Numbered from the stretch's first letter, positions 50,685 to 59,280 are shown. The stretch is DNA of 59,823 nucleotides from JBALVT01 sp045110675 (GCA_045110675.1 JBGCGJ010000057.1:1-59823), one strand, 5' to 3'. Numbers and translations are program-made. The notes: a model not told the origin generated them from the sequence alone.

Positions 50685-51668
50685 TTATTTAAATGCTGGC
50701 AATACCTTTTCACCCAGCAACTGTAAACCGGATGTTGGGGTCAGTCCATGGGGCGTGCCGAACTCGACTCGTGATGCACCCGCTTCAAATAGCGCTTCCG
50801 TTTGTAAAATGATATCGCCGGGAGTGCCAGCAAAAGCAAATGTCGAGAGCAGTTCGTCAGAAATAAGCCGGCCTGCGGTATCAAATTCGTAATTGGCGGC
50901 CGCTTGCTTGATAGCTGTGATAAGTTCGGGGTCAATCTGCAACGTCTTGTCTAGCTCAGCCACTACTGGCAGATACAAAGCGACCTCGCGTTTGGCAAGT
51001 GCTCGAGCGGCCTCGCCATCCTCGTCAACAACTGTTACGGCACCCATGACAATTCCGAGGTCGGAAGCGGCTCCTATAGTGTCAAGCTGCTCCTGATAAT
51101 AGGGAACAAGCGCCGGGTTGGCAGATCCCCCAATCTTGATTTCCCCTACAGCACTGTGGCACGCGGCAATGGTTTTGACTCCCCAAGAACCCAGCAGCAT
51201 CGGTAGGTGAGCGCGATGTAACTTCCAGCGCAGACTATCACCGCCGGCGAGCGGGTAGATATCCTGGGTGAGCGGTTCGGTATTGCAGCTCAGTAAATGT
51301 TGAATACAGTTAAAGGCTTCCTGCAAGGCTTTTACGGGCTTTTTAGGTTCCACTCCGACAAAATCTAGCCAGCCTCCGCGCGCCAAACCCAAATAGGCTC
51401 GTCCCTGGGACGCCTCATCAATCAACGCGATATTACCGGCAATGTTAATCGGATGGCAGGTGAAAGGGTTGACCGCTGCGACACCAATTTGAGCGCGCTT
51501 TGTGTTGCGCGCCATTTCCATAAGCGGCAACCAGGCGGGCTGAAATAACATATCGTTGTAGACCGTGATTACGTCAAACCCAAAATTTTCTGCCGCACTG
51601 GCCAGTGCACCGTACTCAGATAGTCGTTTGTCGGTTTGAAACGAAATGGCTACGGAGCGTTTGCTCAT
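50685..51668 (-). CDS. LLM-class flavin-dependent oxidoreductase
   Basis: Luciferase-like monooxygenase / F420-dependent reductase superfamily, 327 aa, TIM barrel. The N-terminus (VAISFQTDKRLSEYGALA), then FDVITVYNDMLFQPAW and a NRYLGLARGGW-like segment (RAYLGLARGGWLD) fit the group; the C-terminal GTPGDIILQTEALFEAGA is diagnostic. FMN versus F420 cannot be told. A second LLM gene is at 56479. It precedes the TIGR04076-like gene. Confidence 0.87.
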   Translation of the reverse strand: MSKRSVAISFQTDKRLSEYGALASAAENFGFDVITVYNDMLFQPAWLPLMEMARNTKRAQIGVAAVNPFTCHPINIAGNIALIDEASQGRAYLGLARGGWLDFVGVEPKKPVKALQEAFNCIQHLLSCNTEPLTQDIYPLAGGDSLRWKLHRAHLPMLLGSWGVKTIAACHSAVGEIKIGGSANPALVPYYQEQLDTIGAASDLGIVMGAVTVVDEDGEAARALAKREVALYLPVVAELDKTLQIDPELITAIKQAAANYEFDTAGRLISDELLSTFAFAGTPGDIILQTEALFEAGASRVEFGTPHGLTPTSGLQLLGEKVLPAFK

Positions 51669-51708
51669 CTGTCCGTCCTAATAGCATGTTGGAAAAATCT
51701 CATGAGAT

Positions 51709-52608
51709 TTAAAGTACCGTTTGCCCGGCATCAAACTTTTTGCGAACGCGAGGGCAGGCTGTCCCTGGATCAGCTTTCCCTAGGGTATGAATTTCCAAAA
51801 ACGTTGTGGTTGCAAACGTGGAGAAGGCAATAACACCGTGTTCTTTTCCCGTATCCAGTACTGCGTGTTCCACCGACAGTTGGTAGATATTTTCCGGCAA
51901 TAGCTTTTCTGCCGGTATCGTGTAGGACTTGTCGGCATAGGTGAGGTAAGGCGTGTTTTCGAAGGGGCGACCGCTGTGTGCCCGGCGCACGCCATCGCAG
52001 TCGGCCAGTATGACAAACAGCAAGTCATCCATGATGCCCAGAGGGTCGGCGCCACCTGCAGTGAATTCGCTCCAGGTTACCTGTAAATCTAATTTGGGAT
52101 TGATGTTTCCCGCATCCACAACGTCACCCTGCTGAGACAGAAAAATACGCGGCGCTGCCGGTATGCCGGATACCCCAGAGTTGGGATTTCCCATGGCTAC
52201 GATTTGGCTCACGCTACCGGTACTGGGTGAGCGGTAGTGAAAAACATAATCTCCATCTGGATAGGCCTGTTCCAGTTCGGCTTCAGAACGATAGCGACCG
52301 CCGTGCATCTCCAGAGCGTAGCCACTGTCCTCAAATGCGACGCGTTCACCATTGGCCAGTGGGGTGATAATCCAGGCCGGATCAACAGATCCGTTTTCCT
52401 GGAGAAATATCTCGGCAAAAAAATGATAGTTGAGAACCTCAACACTGCCGCTGCTGTGTTGACGGTGATTGGCCGTTTTGCCCGCGACGATAAAGGTAAT
52501 ATCGTCCTGTTCAAGAGTGGAGTTGCGATCATGGACGTAAGAACACGAGTAAAGCGACGGCAAAAGAAACAGTATTACGGGCAAAACTTTTTTTATTCTA
52601 CGGTGCAT
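51709..52608 (-). CDS. lipoprotein of unknown family (paralogue B)
   Basis: A 299-residue protein with a lipoprotein-type N-terminus: basic start, hydrophobic run, then LYSC (Cys22 or nearby). It is a paralogue of the exported protein at 44644-45543, with matching blocks listed there. This copy appears membrane-anchored while the other is soluble. Blocks ASN-rich LNYHFFAEIF and the C-terminal ATTTFLEIHTLG are the best conserved. It lies between the LLM gene and a divergent aromatic amino acid permease. No function can be assigned. Confidence 0.72.
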   Translation of the reverse strand: MHRRIKKVLPVILFLLPSLYSCSYVHDRNSTLEQDDITFIVAGKTANHRQHSSGSVEVLNYHFFAEIFLQENGSVDPAWIITPLANGERVAFEDSGYALEMHGGRYRSEAELEQAYPDGDYVFHYRSPSTGSVSQIVAMGNPNSGVSGIPAAPRIFLSQQGDVVDAGNINPKLDLQVTWSEFTAGGADPLGIMDDLLFVILADCDGVRRAHSGRPFENTPYLTYADKSYTIPAEKLLPENIYQLSVEHAVLDTGKEHGVIAFSTFATTTFLEIHTLGKADPGTACPRVRKKFDAGQTVL

Positions 52609-52670
52609 CGACGGGCCCTCAAAGGTGCGCTTTTCAGGTAGAGTAGAATAGCAGCTAACAAGGGGATTCG

Positions 52671-53906
52671 GTGATTAAAAATGCAACGCAAGGGGATTCG
52701 CCCTCCCTGATTATTGGCATTTCGATAGTGGCGGGAACCGCGGTGGGGGCCGGTATGTTTTCGCTGCCCGTCGTTTCTTCGGGTATGTGGTTCAGCTGGT
52801 CAGTGCTGCTATTGGTTTTTACCTGGTTTTGCATGTTTCATTCGAGTCTGATGATTCTTGAAGCCAATCTTAACTTTGAGCCCGGTACCAGTTTCGATAC
52901 CTTTGTGCGGGCCACCTTGGGTAATCGTTGGAACGCTTTCAACGGCCTAACACTGGTGTTCGTGCTCTACATCCTGACCTACGCCTACATTAGCGGTGGC
53001 GGTTCTATTGTCAGCCTGACGCTGAATAGTACCTTGGGTATCTCACTACCACCGATGCTCGCAGGCTTACTTTTTGCCTTCGTGCTGGCATTTATCGTTT
53101 GGTATAGCACCGGTTTGGTGGGTCGTATCACGGGCGTCCTGCTCGGTGGTATGGCGGCCACCTTTTTTCTCTCGGTAGGTGATCTCGGAACGCGAGTACA
53201 ATTGCCACTGTTATTGGAAAACCAACCGGGATACGCGATATTTTTACTCGCCGCAGTGCCCTATTTTTTGACGTCCTTTGGTTTTCACGGCAACGTGCCT
53301 AGCCTAATGAAATACTACGGTAAAGAACCGGCTAGAATTCGAAAGTGTTTGTTCTATGGTTCGTTGACTTCCCTTGTGGTCTATCTGCTGTGGCACGTTG
53401 TCACCTTCGGGAATATTTCCCGGGAAGAGTTTAAGCCGATTATTACAGCCGGTGGCAATATTGGACATTTGGTCTCCGCTCTCAGTCTAATTGCCAGCAG
53501 CGAAAGATTGACTGCACTGCTAAATGCCTTCGCCAATTTTGCGGTGGTCTCCTCGTTCCTGGGAGTGACCTTGGGTTTATTCGATTACATTGCCGACAGA
53601 TTCAAATTTGATGATACCCGGCAGGGGCGATTTAAAACGGCCCTGATCACTTTTTTGCCACCTACCATCGGTGGGGTTTTCTTTCCCAATGGTTTTATCT
53701 ATGCGATCGGATTAGCGGGTTTATGTGCCGCAATTTGGGGAACGATTGTGCCTGCTTTGTCGGCCAAGGTGAGCCGCGAGAAGTTTGGTAATCCCCACTT
53801 TCGTGTGTGGGGGGGGAATGGATTAATCTACTTTATGTTCTTCTACGGTGGTCTACTCATCGTTTGCTATCTGCTTGCGGCGGCGGGCTTGTTGCCGGTT
53901 TATTAA
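52671..53906 (+). CDS. aromatic amino acid permease (HAAAP family)
   Basis: Proton-coupled importer of the hydroxy/aromatic amino acid permease family (Mtr/TyrP/TnaB-like), 411 aa, eleven segments. The N-terminal ISIVAGTAVGAGMFSLPVVSSGMWF is the family signature, and later segments FFLSVGDL, LTSFGFHGNVPSLMKYYG and NGFIYAIGLAGLCAAIWG match. The expected substrate is tryptophan or tyrosine. The start is GTG 52671 with AAGGGG upstream. It is the likely source of substrate if the PrnB-like and kynureninase-like unit acts on tryptophan, though it is 21 kb away and not in that operon. Confidence 0.92.
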   Translation: MIKNATQGDSPSLIIGISIVAGTAVGAGMFSLPVVSSGMWFSWSVLLLVFTWFCMFHSSLMILEANLNFEPGTSFDTFVRATLGNRWNAFNGLTLVFVLYILTYAYISGGGSIVSLTLNSTLGISLPPMLAGLLFAFVLAFIVWYSTGLVGRITGVLLGGMAATFFLSVGDLGTRVQLPLLLENQPGYAIFLLAAVPYFLTSFGFHGNVPSLMKYYGKEPARIRKCLFYGSLTSLVVYLLWHVVTFGNISREEFKPIITAGGNIGHLVSALSLIASSERLTALLNAFANFAVVSSFLGVTLGLFDYIADRFKFDDTRQGRFKTALITFLPPTIGGVFFPNGFIYAIGLAGLCAAIWGTIVPALSAKVSREKFGNPHFRVWGGNGLIYFMFFYGGLLIVCYLLAAAGLLPVY

Positions 53907-53960
53907 GTTCTGCCAACAGTTCAGGTTTCAGAACGTTGATGGTTGAAGCTGAGCTTAGAG

Positions 53961-54069
53961 GCCACATTAGGTGTGCAAAACTGTCATCAGCATGGATGCT
54001 GGGGGCGGCCACCCGCATGACAAGCCTACATGGACGTATTTACGGCGGGTTTTGAACACCTAATGTGGC
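53961..54069. repeat. intergenic inverted-repeat element 1
   Basis: A 109-bp element bounded by perfect 14-bp inverted ends: GCCACATTAGGTGT (53961-53974) and ACACCTAATGTGGC (54056-54069). It contains the nested palindrome CAGCATGGATGCTG at 53988-54001. It lies in the 472-bp gene-free stretch after the permease. The outer ACATTAGG end recurs in element 3 and the inner 14-mer recurs inverted in element 2, so these are mobile-type or structural dispersed repeats. Confidence 0.75.
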
Positions 54070-54129
54070 GCCTGAGCGTCACGGAACTTAGAAAGTACTT
54101 GTGTCACGGTATTTAACTAGTTCGTGGCG

Positions 54130-54235
54130 TCGATTTCTTTTACTGCTTCTCTGGACACGACGTGAACCCATCCATGGGGTCTCGACTCCAGCATCCATGC
54201 TGGAGACGGTCCTGAGAAGCAGTAAAAGAAATCGA
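54130..54235. repeat. intergenic inverted-repeat element 2
   Basis: A 106-bp element with perfect 21-bp inverted arms at 54130-54150 and 54215-54235 (TCGATTTCTTTTACTGCTTC and one more base). Between them lies the palindrome CTCCAGCAT-CC-ATGCTGGAG (54186-54205), which carries element 1's core 14-mer in reverse orientation, and a second palindrome-like ACCCATCCATGGGGT. The RNA would form a long hairpin. It sits 60 bases beyond element 1; the rest of the gap to 54378 shows no gene. Confidence 0.78.
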
Positions 54236-54378
54236 CTCTCGCCCTGGAATATATGTGATCTTTCTAATATTTTTGGTTAACAAATTCTAGTTTGCCAATC
54301 GAGTGGGCGCGATTCTATCGAGAGAATTGATCGCGGTTGTGGCAGCAAATTTGTGATCAAAAAAATTGCAATAATGCT

Positions 54379-55293
54379 CTACAACGCTACCTGATCAGCA
54401 AGCAACACACTCGGCTCCGGTGTATCTTCCAAACCCCAGCCACCCATCAAATAGTGATGAACAATCCGTATCGCCATCTGTCCGATATGGTTTTCAAAAC
54501 CGTCCATATCCCCAAACCGTTCGCCCAACTGACCCATACAGTAGCCCTTCATGGGCTCAAAGGCCCAGATGGGTACAAACCCCACAAATGCCTCCTGACA
54601 GGTAGTCATTACCGCCTCTATAAAATCGCAGCCGCGCTCAAAGTCAGCTCGTGTACCCATCTCGAATCGCCCTGGGACAAAGCGATCCCAATCCAATTCC
54701 AGATAGCCGCGCATGAAACGCACAAAGTTGCAGAAGTGGTAGTCCGGCATGAAGCCGTACTTAGCGTTGGTGAGTATTGTGTCGGATGAGTAGAGGGTTT
54801 TTTCTTCAGCGAAGTAGGCCGAGATATTGCCAGAGCCGTGTGTGGGTCCGGGATTTAGAAGAACAAGATCGACGCCGTCGATTGTCAGTTCGTTGCGTTG
54901 TCCGGTTAGAACACGAGTGGGTTGCAACTGCCCCTGGGCGCCGCGCAACTTAATGACCTTGGCGCACATTTCGTCGGCGATGATTTCTGCATCTGGTGCC
55001 AGGTCTGCCGCGAATCCCGCGTGATCGAGATGATCATGGGAGTAAATAACAGTGGATACTGGTTTGCCCGGTACCGCAGCCTCGATGGCTTTGGCATAGG
55101 CTCGTGCTTTTCCCGGTGTGCCAAAAGTATCGAAGGCAATCACACCCTTGTCACCGGCTATGAAGATGGTGCGCACCTGGCCATCGCTGACACTGAAGAG
55201 CCGCTCGGACAATTGCTCGGTGCTCATTGGCGGCTCTTTAGCCAGATATACCTGTGCCCCGTCGAGGGTGAACATTCCAAGATTTTCGTTCAT
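54379..55293 (-). CDS. metallo-beta-lactamase-fold hydrolase, copy 1
   Basis: MBL-fold metal hydrolase, 304 aa. The first metal motif is His86-x-His88-x-Asp90-His91 (YSHDHLDHAG), and PGPTHGSGN carries the third His; SSDTILTN the Asp. Its neighbour at 55304 is a tandem paralogue; both share FDTFGTPG.ARAY before the motif and AADLAP after it. The N-terminus has no signal, so it is cytosolic. Enzymes of this type hydrolyse lactones, alkyl sulfates or thioesters; the substrate is unknown. The gene is 10 bases after copy 2 on the same strand. Confidence 0.87.
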   Translation of the reverse strand: MNENLGMFTLDGAQVYLAKEPPMSTEQLSERLFSVSDGQVRTIFIAGDKGVIAFDTFGTPGKARAYAKAIEAAVPGKPVSTVIYSHDHLDHAGFAADLAPDAEIIADEMCAKVIKLRGAQGQLQPTRVLTGQRNELTIDGVDLVLLNPGPTHGSGNISAYFAEEKTLYSSDTILTNAKYGFMPDYHFCNFVRFMRGYLELDWDRFVPGRFEMGTRADFERGCDFIEAVMTTCQEAFVGFVPIWAFEPMKGYCMGQLGERFGDMDGFENHIGQMAIRIVHHYLMGGWGLEDTPEPSVLLADQVAL

Positions 55294-55303
55294 GGGTTTG
55301 CTC

Positions 55304-56224
55304 CTACAGTGGGCTGGTGTCAGGTTTTAAGTTGCCTTCAATGCCCCAGCCGCCGGTCAGATACTGCTGCATATAGCGGGTGAGATTCATAGCGGCATAT
55401 TCCTGGTAGCGGAATTCGTCTCCATACACTGGCCCCATTTTTTCATCCGTGTATTTGTTTAATCCGTCCCAGTCGTGAGGATCTATGCCGTCGAAGATTG
55501 CCTGTTGGCCAAACTCGAACATACGCTCCCAGTAGTCGAGGATCTGTATAAAACGTTCCCGGGTGATGGGCCAGAAATGGCCGGGTACAAACAAGTCCCA
55601 ATCCAGGCTGAGAAAACGTTTCATGACGGGAATATAGTGGGTTAAATGCCAGTCGAACAAAGTGCCGTAGCCGACTCCATCAGCCACTGTATCTACCATG
55701 AAGAGAGTCTTGCTCTGGGGGAAATAGGCGGCGATATTGCCGTCTCCATGTGTGTGTCCAGGGTAGATAAGTTCGAAATAGCAGCCGTCGATCTCGTGGG
55801 ATATGCGCTCTTCTGAAAAGGTCTCATGGGCGGCCAATTGACCGCTGGATTGACGTCCGGTGACTACTCGATTGGCGTAATCATGGGCGATAATTTTTGC
55901 CTCGGGAGCGAGGTCTGCCGCATAGCCACAGTGATCCAGGTGCTCGTGGGAATAGACTATGGTGTGAATGGGTTTTTTGGGAAAGACGCGGCCGATTGCC
56001 ATTTGATAAGCGCGTGCGGTTCCCGGTGTACCAAAGGTATCGAAGGCGATGCAGCCGGTTTTGCCCTCCAGGAAAATCGTGCGGTAGATACCTTCACTGG
56101 CGGACCAGATGTTGTCTCGTATGGGCTGATAGCATATATCCCGGAAGGCGCCTTGTATGGCAAGGTCGCCGCCGATGGTAAAGATGCCGCAGTGTTCTGC
56201 ACAGCTGTGCTCTTCGGAGCTCAT
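55304..56224 (-). CDS. metallo-beta-lactamase-fold hydrolase, copy 2
   Basis: MBL-fold metal hydrolase, 306 aa, tandem paralogue of the downstream gene. Metal motif His93-x-His95-x-Asp97-His98 (YSHEHLDHCG); YPGHTHGDGN and MVDTVADG complete the site. The last 30 residues also match between copies (MNLTRYMQQYLTGGWGIE against MAIRIVHHYLMGGWGLE). The N-terminus is His/Cys-rich (EEHSCAEHCG), which the other copy lacks. The two may form a heteromer or have diverged in substrate. Inverted-repeat elements lie on either side of the pair. Confidence 0.87.
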   Translation of the reverse strand: MSSEEHSCAEHCGIFTIGGDLAIQGAFRDICYQPIRDNIWSASEGIYRTIFLEGKTGCIAFDTFGTPGTARAYQMAIGRVFPKKPIHTIVYSHEHLDHCGYAADLAPEAKIIAHDYANRVVTGRQSSGQLAAHETFSEERISHEIDGCYFELIYPGHTHGDGNIAAYFPQSKTLFMVDTVADGVGYGTLFDWHLTHYIPVMKRFLSLDWDLFVPGHFWPITRERFIQILDYWERMFEFGQQAIFDGIDPHDWDGLNKYTDEKMGPVYGDEFRYQEYAAMNLTRYMQQYLTGGWGIEGNLKPDTSPL

Positions 56225-56257
56225 GGCTTTTCCTCACGCATTTTTTGTCACTTAAGC

Positions 56258-56423
56258 ACATTAGGCGTATCCAGCGCAAAAGTCTTGCCCCACAGGGAAG
56301 TACGCGTTGACTCGCAGTGCGCCGTCGCCTCGTGGATTGCTGAGGTGCATTGGCCCAAGTCCCTGTCAGTCAAAAAGTTCTGCTCTGTGGGGCAAGACTT
56401 GGGTGTCCCTGTGGGCCTAATGT
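56258..56423. repeat. intergenic inverted-repeat element 3
   Basis: A 166-bp element. The outer ends are ACATTAGGC (56258-56266) and GCCTAATGT (56415-56423); the inner perfect 16-bp arms are AAGTCTTGCCCCACAG (56280-56295) and its complement (56385-56400). The ACATTAGG end is shared with element 1 on the far side of the two MBL genes. It fills most of the 254-bp gap between the divergent MBL and LLM genes, and so may also affect their promoters. Confidence 0.75.
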
Positions 56424-56478
56424 AGTCCATTGACTATTCAGCCGTGTTTTACGAACCATAATTGTCAGGATCGTCCAA

Positions 56479-57504
56479 ATGAGTTTGTCTTTTCATGTGG
56501 GTTGCTTACCGAATCGGCCAATGGTGGATTCAATTGAAATGGGTTGTGCAGCCGAAAAGTTGGGCTATCAGGGAATATGGGTAGCCGACTCTCATTCGGT
56601 TATGCGAGATGCCTATACCGTGCTGGCGGCACTGGCTACACAAACTACCTCTTTGGAGCTTGCCACCGGGGTGACGTTGACAGGAACGCGCCATCCAGCG
56701 GTGTTGGCAAACAGTTGGGCATCTTTAGATGAGCTTTCTCACGGTCGAGCGATTTGCGGAATAGGGGTTGGCGAAAGCGCTGTTTACAATCTTGGCATGA
56801 AGCCTGAACGTCTCGCGGTGTTCGAGGAAAAAGTCAAAGTCATCAAAGCGCTGTTGCGAGGAGAGAAAATACACTACCAGGGCACTGAGATTCACATGCC
56901 CTGGTCGAATTGTGAGGTCCCCGTGATTATGGCCAGCTCCGGACCGAAATCCCTGCAGATGGCCGGACGACTCGCCGATGGCGTTTTGTTTCAGGTGGGA
57001 GCGCAGCCCCGATTGGTGGATTACGCGCTGGACAATATTCGCCTGGGTGCAGAGTCTGCCGGGCGCAAACTATCCGACTTGAAATTGTATATGCGTATCG
57101 CCACCTCGGTGCATGAGGATCGCACTACGGCACAACAAGAGCTGAAGGGTTACACCGCCGTGGCGGCCGGTACAGTATTTAAAACGGTGCCACGAGAGTA
57201 CTTGGATGACGCCGTGTATGAAGATCTCACCCGGTTCAAGGCCGGCTACGATTATGCAGAGCACGGCAGTAATCAATCTGATCACAGTGATTTGCTGACT
57301 GACGAGATTTTTAGTGCCGTTGCAGTGGCTTGCCCTCCTGAAGAAGCTATTGCCCGTTTCAGTGCGCTTGCGGCCAGGGGCCTGGATGGATTTGTTTGTC
57401 CTTTTGGCATGCCCAACCCTGTTCCCTACATGCAAACCTTTGCCGAGCAGGTGATGCCTGCGGTCATTGAATCCAGAGGCGAAGCTCAGGGGAGGCGATG
57501 GTGA
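56479..57504 (+). CDS. LLM-class flavin-dependent oxidoreductase
   Basis: Luciferase-like oxidoreductase, 341 aa, close in style to 5,10-methylene-tetrahydromethanopterin reductase-like (F420 or FMN) proteins. Signs: LGYQGIWVADSH near the N-terminus, LATGVTLTGTRHPAVLANSWASLDEL, RAICGIGVGES, and VPVIMASSGPKSLQMAGRLADG. It overlaps the next gene by 7 bases. Together with the molybdenum-hydroxylase genes downstream it may act on one N-heterocyclic or aromatic compound; the substrate is unknown. Confidence 0.88.
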   Translation: MSLSFHVGCLPNRPMVDSIEMGCAAEKLGYQGIWVADSHSVMRDAYTVLAALATQTTSLELATGVTLTGTRHPAVLANSWASLDELSHGRAICGIGVGESAVYNLGMKPERLAVFEEKVKVIKALLRGEKIHYQGTEIHMPWSNCEVPVIMASSGPKSLQMAGRLADGVLFQVGAQPRLVDYALDNIRLGAESAGRKLSDLKLYMRIATSVHEDRTTAQQELKGYTAVAAGTVFKTVPREYLDDAVYEDLTRFKAGYDYAEHGSNQSDHSDLLTDEIFSAVAVACPPEEAIARFSALAARGLDGFVCPFGMPNPVPYMQTFAEQVMPAVIESRGEAQGRRW

Positions 57505-58379
57505 AATCCGTCTATCTCGGTTTTAAAGCTTACGACGTTCACGAGTTACTGTGTCATGCGGTCGCGAGTGAAGGGGGTTATTACGCTCGCGAATCCCTCG
57601 ATGTAAAGTTGATAGACACCACCTTTGTTCCCGATGAAGCACTCCCCGAAAATAGTTTCCAGGTTGCGTGCGGAGCTGCGCTTGCCAGCTTTTTGCACGG
57701 TGCGCCGAGAAAAGTGGTATTCGTCGCCTGTGATCGCCCTATGTTCTGGCTTTATGCTCGCTCGGGAATCGACTCCTTCGAGCAACTGAACCAGGGCAGT
57801 GTCGCCACCTTTCCCGACGCTGCACCACCGTCGAAATTTCTGCAAAAACTGTTGCGCGAAAACGGCGTAGCTCCCGGTCTACTGCCAGCGCGAGATGACG
57901 TTGCGCGATTGGGTTTGCTAAGTTCGAACAGCGTCGACGGTGCACTGTTGAGTTCCCACTTTTTACCCAGCGAGGTCGAACGAACAGGGGCAAAGCCGCT
58001 GGCCTTTGTCGGCGATACTTTGCGGCTCCCCAGTACCGGCCTGGCAGTGTCTGAACATTTCTATGACGAGCAACGAAACCTGGTCTCCACTATGGTAAGA
58101 GTGTATGAGCGGGCAATGAAATCCATTTTTGAGGATGAGAGCCTGCTGCGCAGCGCACTGTTGCAGTGTTTCGGGAAAAGTGAAGCCGCTGCGGATCAGG
58201 CAGTGGCTGCGATCAGGGCCTGCTACAATCCATTGGGCTATAGCTGTGATAGCATTTTGCAACCGGCCATTGATGCTATGGCAATCGGCATGGGGCTGGC
58301 CACCCGAAAAAGTGCCGAGCTTTACCAGTTTGAAAATATACAATCCTATAACGCGTCCGTTCTTCAAGAAGAGGCATAG
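57498..58379 (+). CDS. periplasmic-binding-protein-fold protein without signal peptide
   Basis: A 293-residue protein with the fold of NMT1/THI5-like and ABC-type substrate-binding proteins: GSVATFPDAAPPSKFLQKLL and the later VDGALLSSHFLPSEVE mirror the two lobes. There is no N-terminal export signal: it starts MVKSVYLGFKAYDVHE and enters the fold at once. No ABC permease or ATPase is adjacent. A cytosolic role is therefore likely, as a sensor, a carrier or an enzyme of THI5 type. The ribosome site GGAGG is at 57491-57495. It is 7 bases before the CoxM-like gene. Confidence 0.72.
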   Translation: MVKSVYLGFKAYDVHELLCHAVASEGGYYARESLDVKLIDTTFVPDEALPENSFQVACGAALASFLHGAPRKVVFVACDRPMFWLYARSGIDSFEQLNQGSVATFPDAAPPSKFLQKLLRENGVAPGLLPARDDVARLGLLSSNSVDGALLSSHFLPSEVERTGAKPLAFVGDTLRLPSTGLAVSEHFYDEQRNLVSTMVRVYERAMKSIFEDESLLRSALLQCFGKSEAAADQAVAAIRACYNPLGYSCDSILQPAIDAMAIGMGLATRKSAELYQFENIQSYNASVLQEEA

Positions 58380-58386
58380 ATAACCC

Positions 58387-59280
58387 ATGTATCCAGCTCC
58401 CTTTCGATATCACCGTCCGGAAACCTTAGAGGCCGCAGTCGGTTTATTAGCGCATTTTGGCGATGACGCCCGCATTATGGCCGGCGGCCAGAGTGTCATT
58501 CCCATGATGAAACTGCGGATGGGTGAAGCCAGCGAATTGGTGGACATCGGCCGGCTGCCTAATTTGTCGTACGTGAAGGTTGAAGGTAACCGTTTGCTGA
58601 TCGGAGCACTCGCCACTCACGCCATGATCGCCGCATCGGAGGATGCGCGTCGTGTTCCCCTGGTGGCTGAAACCGCTGGCGGGATCGCCGATCGACAGGT
58701 GCGAAGTATGGGAACCATAGGCGGTGGATTGTCCGTTGCAGACCCAAGTGGATGTTGGCCGACAAGCCTGAGCGCTTTAGATGCAGTTATCCAGGTTGCG
58801 GGCCCTGCCGGTAGCAGATCTATCGCAATGGCAGATTTTGTACAGGACACTTATTTGACTGCGCTGAATGCCGGGGAATTGGTCACCAGCATTGAAATTC
58901 CTATCCCGGAGTCCGGTACAGGCAGTGCTTACGTTGCGTTCAAGCGTTCTGCGTCTGCTTACCCTACAGTTTCTTGCGGAGTTCAACTGTCTATGCAAGG
59001 TGATAGCTGTAGCGCTGCTCGATTGGTTTTGGGCGGTGCGGGGCCAACGCCCATTTTGTCGGCCGAGGCTGACAGTGCTTTGGTTGGTGCACAGATCACT
59101 GCGGAAGCACTTCTGCAAGCCGCTGAGCTGATTGTCGCCGCTGCAGAACCACCGCCGGATGCGCGAGGGTCAGTGGAGTTTAAGCGGGCGATGTTGAAGA
59201 ACCTGGTTGTAGAAGCCGGGCAACGTGCGTTGGCGCGCAGCCAAGGCGAGCAGATTTTTGGAGGACACCGTTATGCATGA
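58387..59280 (+). CDS. CoxM-like FAD subunit of a molybdenum hydroxylase
   Basis: Medium, FAD-binding subunit of a xanthine dehydrogenase/CO dehydrogenase-family molybdenum hydroxylase, 297 aa. FAD-binding signatures are AGGQSVIPMMKLR (residues about 32-44) and TIGGGLSVADPSG (about 117-129); the C-terminal domain (VLGGAGPTPI) is complete. It passes electrons from the [2Fe-2S] subunit to the acceptor. Its stop overlaps the CoxS-like start by 8 bases. The molybdopterin (large) subunit is not in the window; the true substrate is probably an N-heterocycle, aldehyde or aromatic ring rather than CO. Confidence 0.92.
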   Translation: MYPAPFRYHRPETLEAAVGLLAHFGDDARIMAGGQSVIPMMKLRMGEASELVDIGRLPNLSYVKVEGNRLLIGALATHAMIAASEDARRVPLVAETAGGIADRQVRSMGTIGGGLSVADPSGCWPTSLSALDAVIQVAGPAGSRSIAMADFVQDTYLTALNAGELVTSIEIPIPESGTGSAYVAFKRSASAYPTVSCGVQLSMQGDSCSAARLVLGGAGPTPILSAEADSALVGAQITAEALLQAAELIVAAAEPPPDARGSVEFKRAMLKNLVVEAGQRALARSQGEQIFGGHRYA

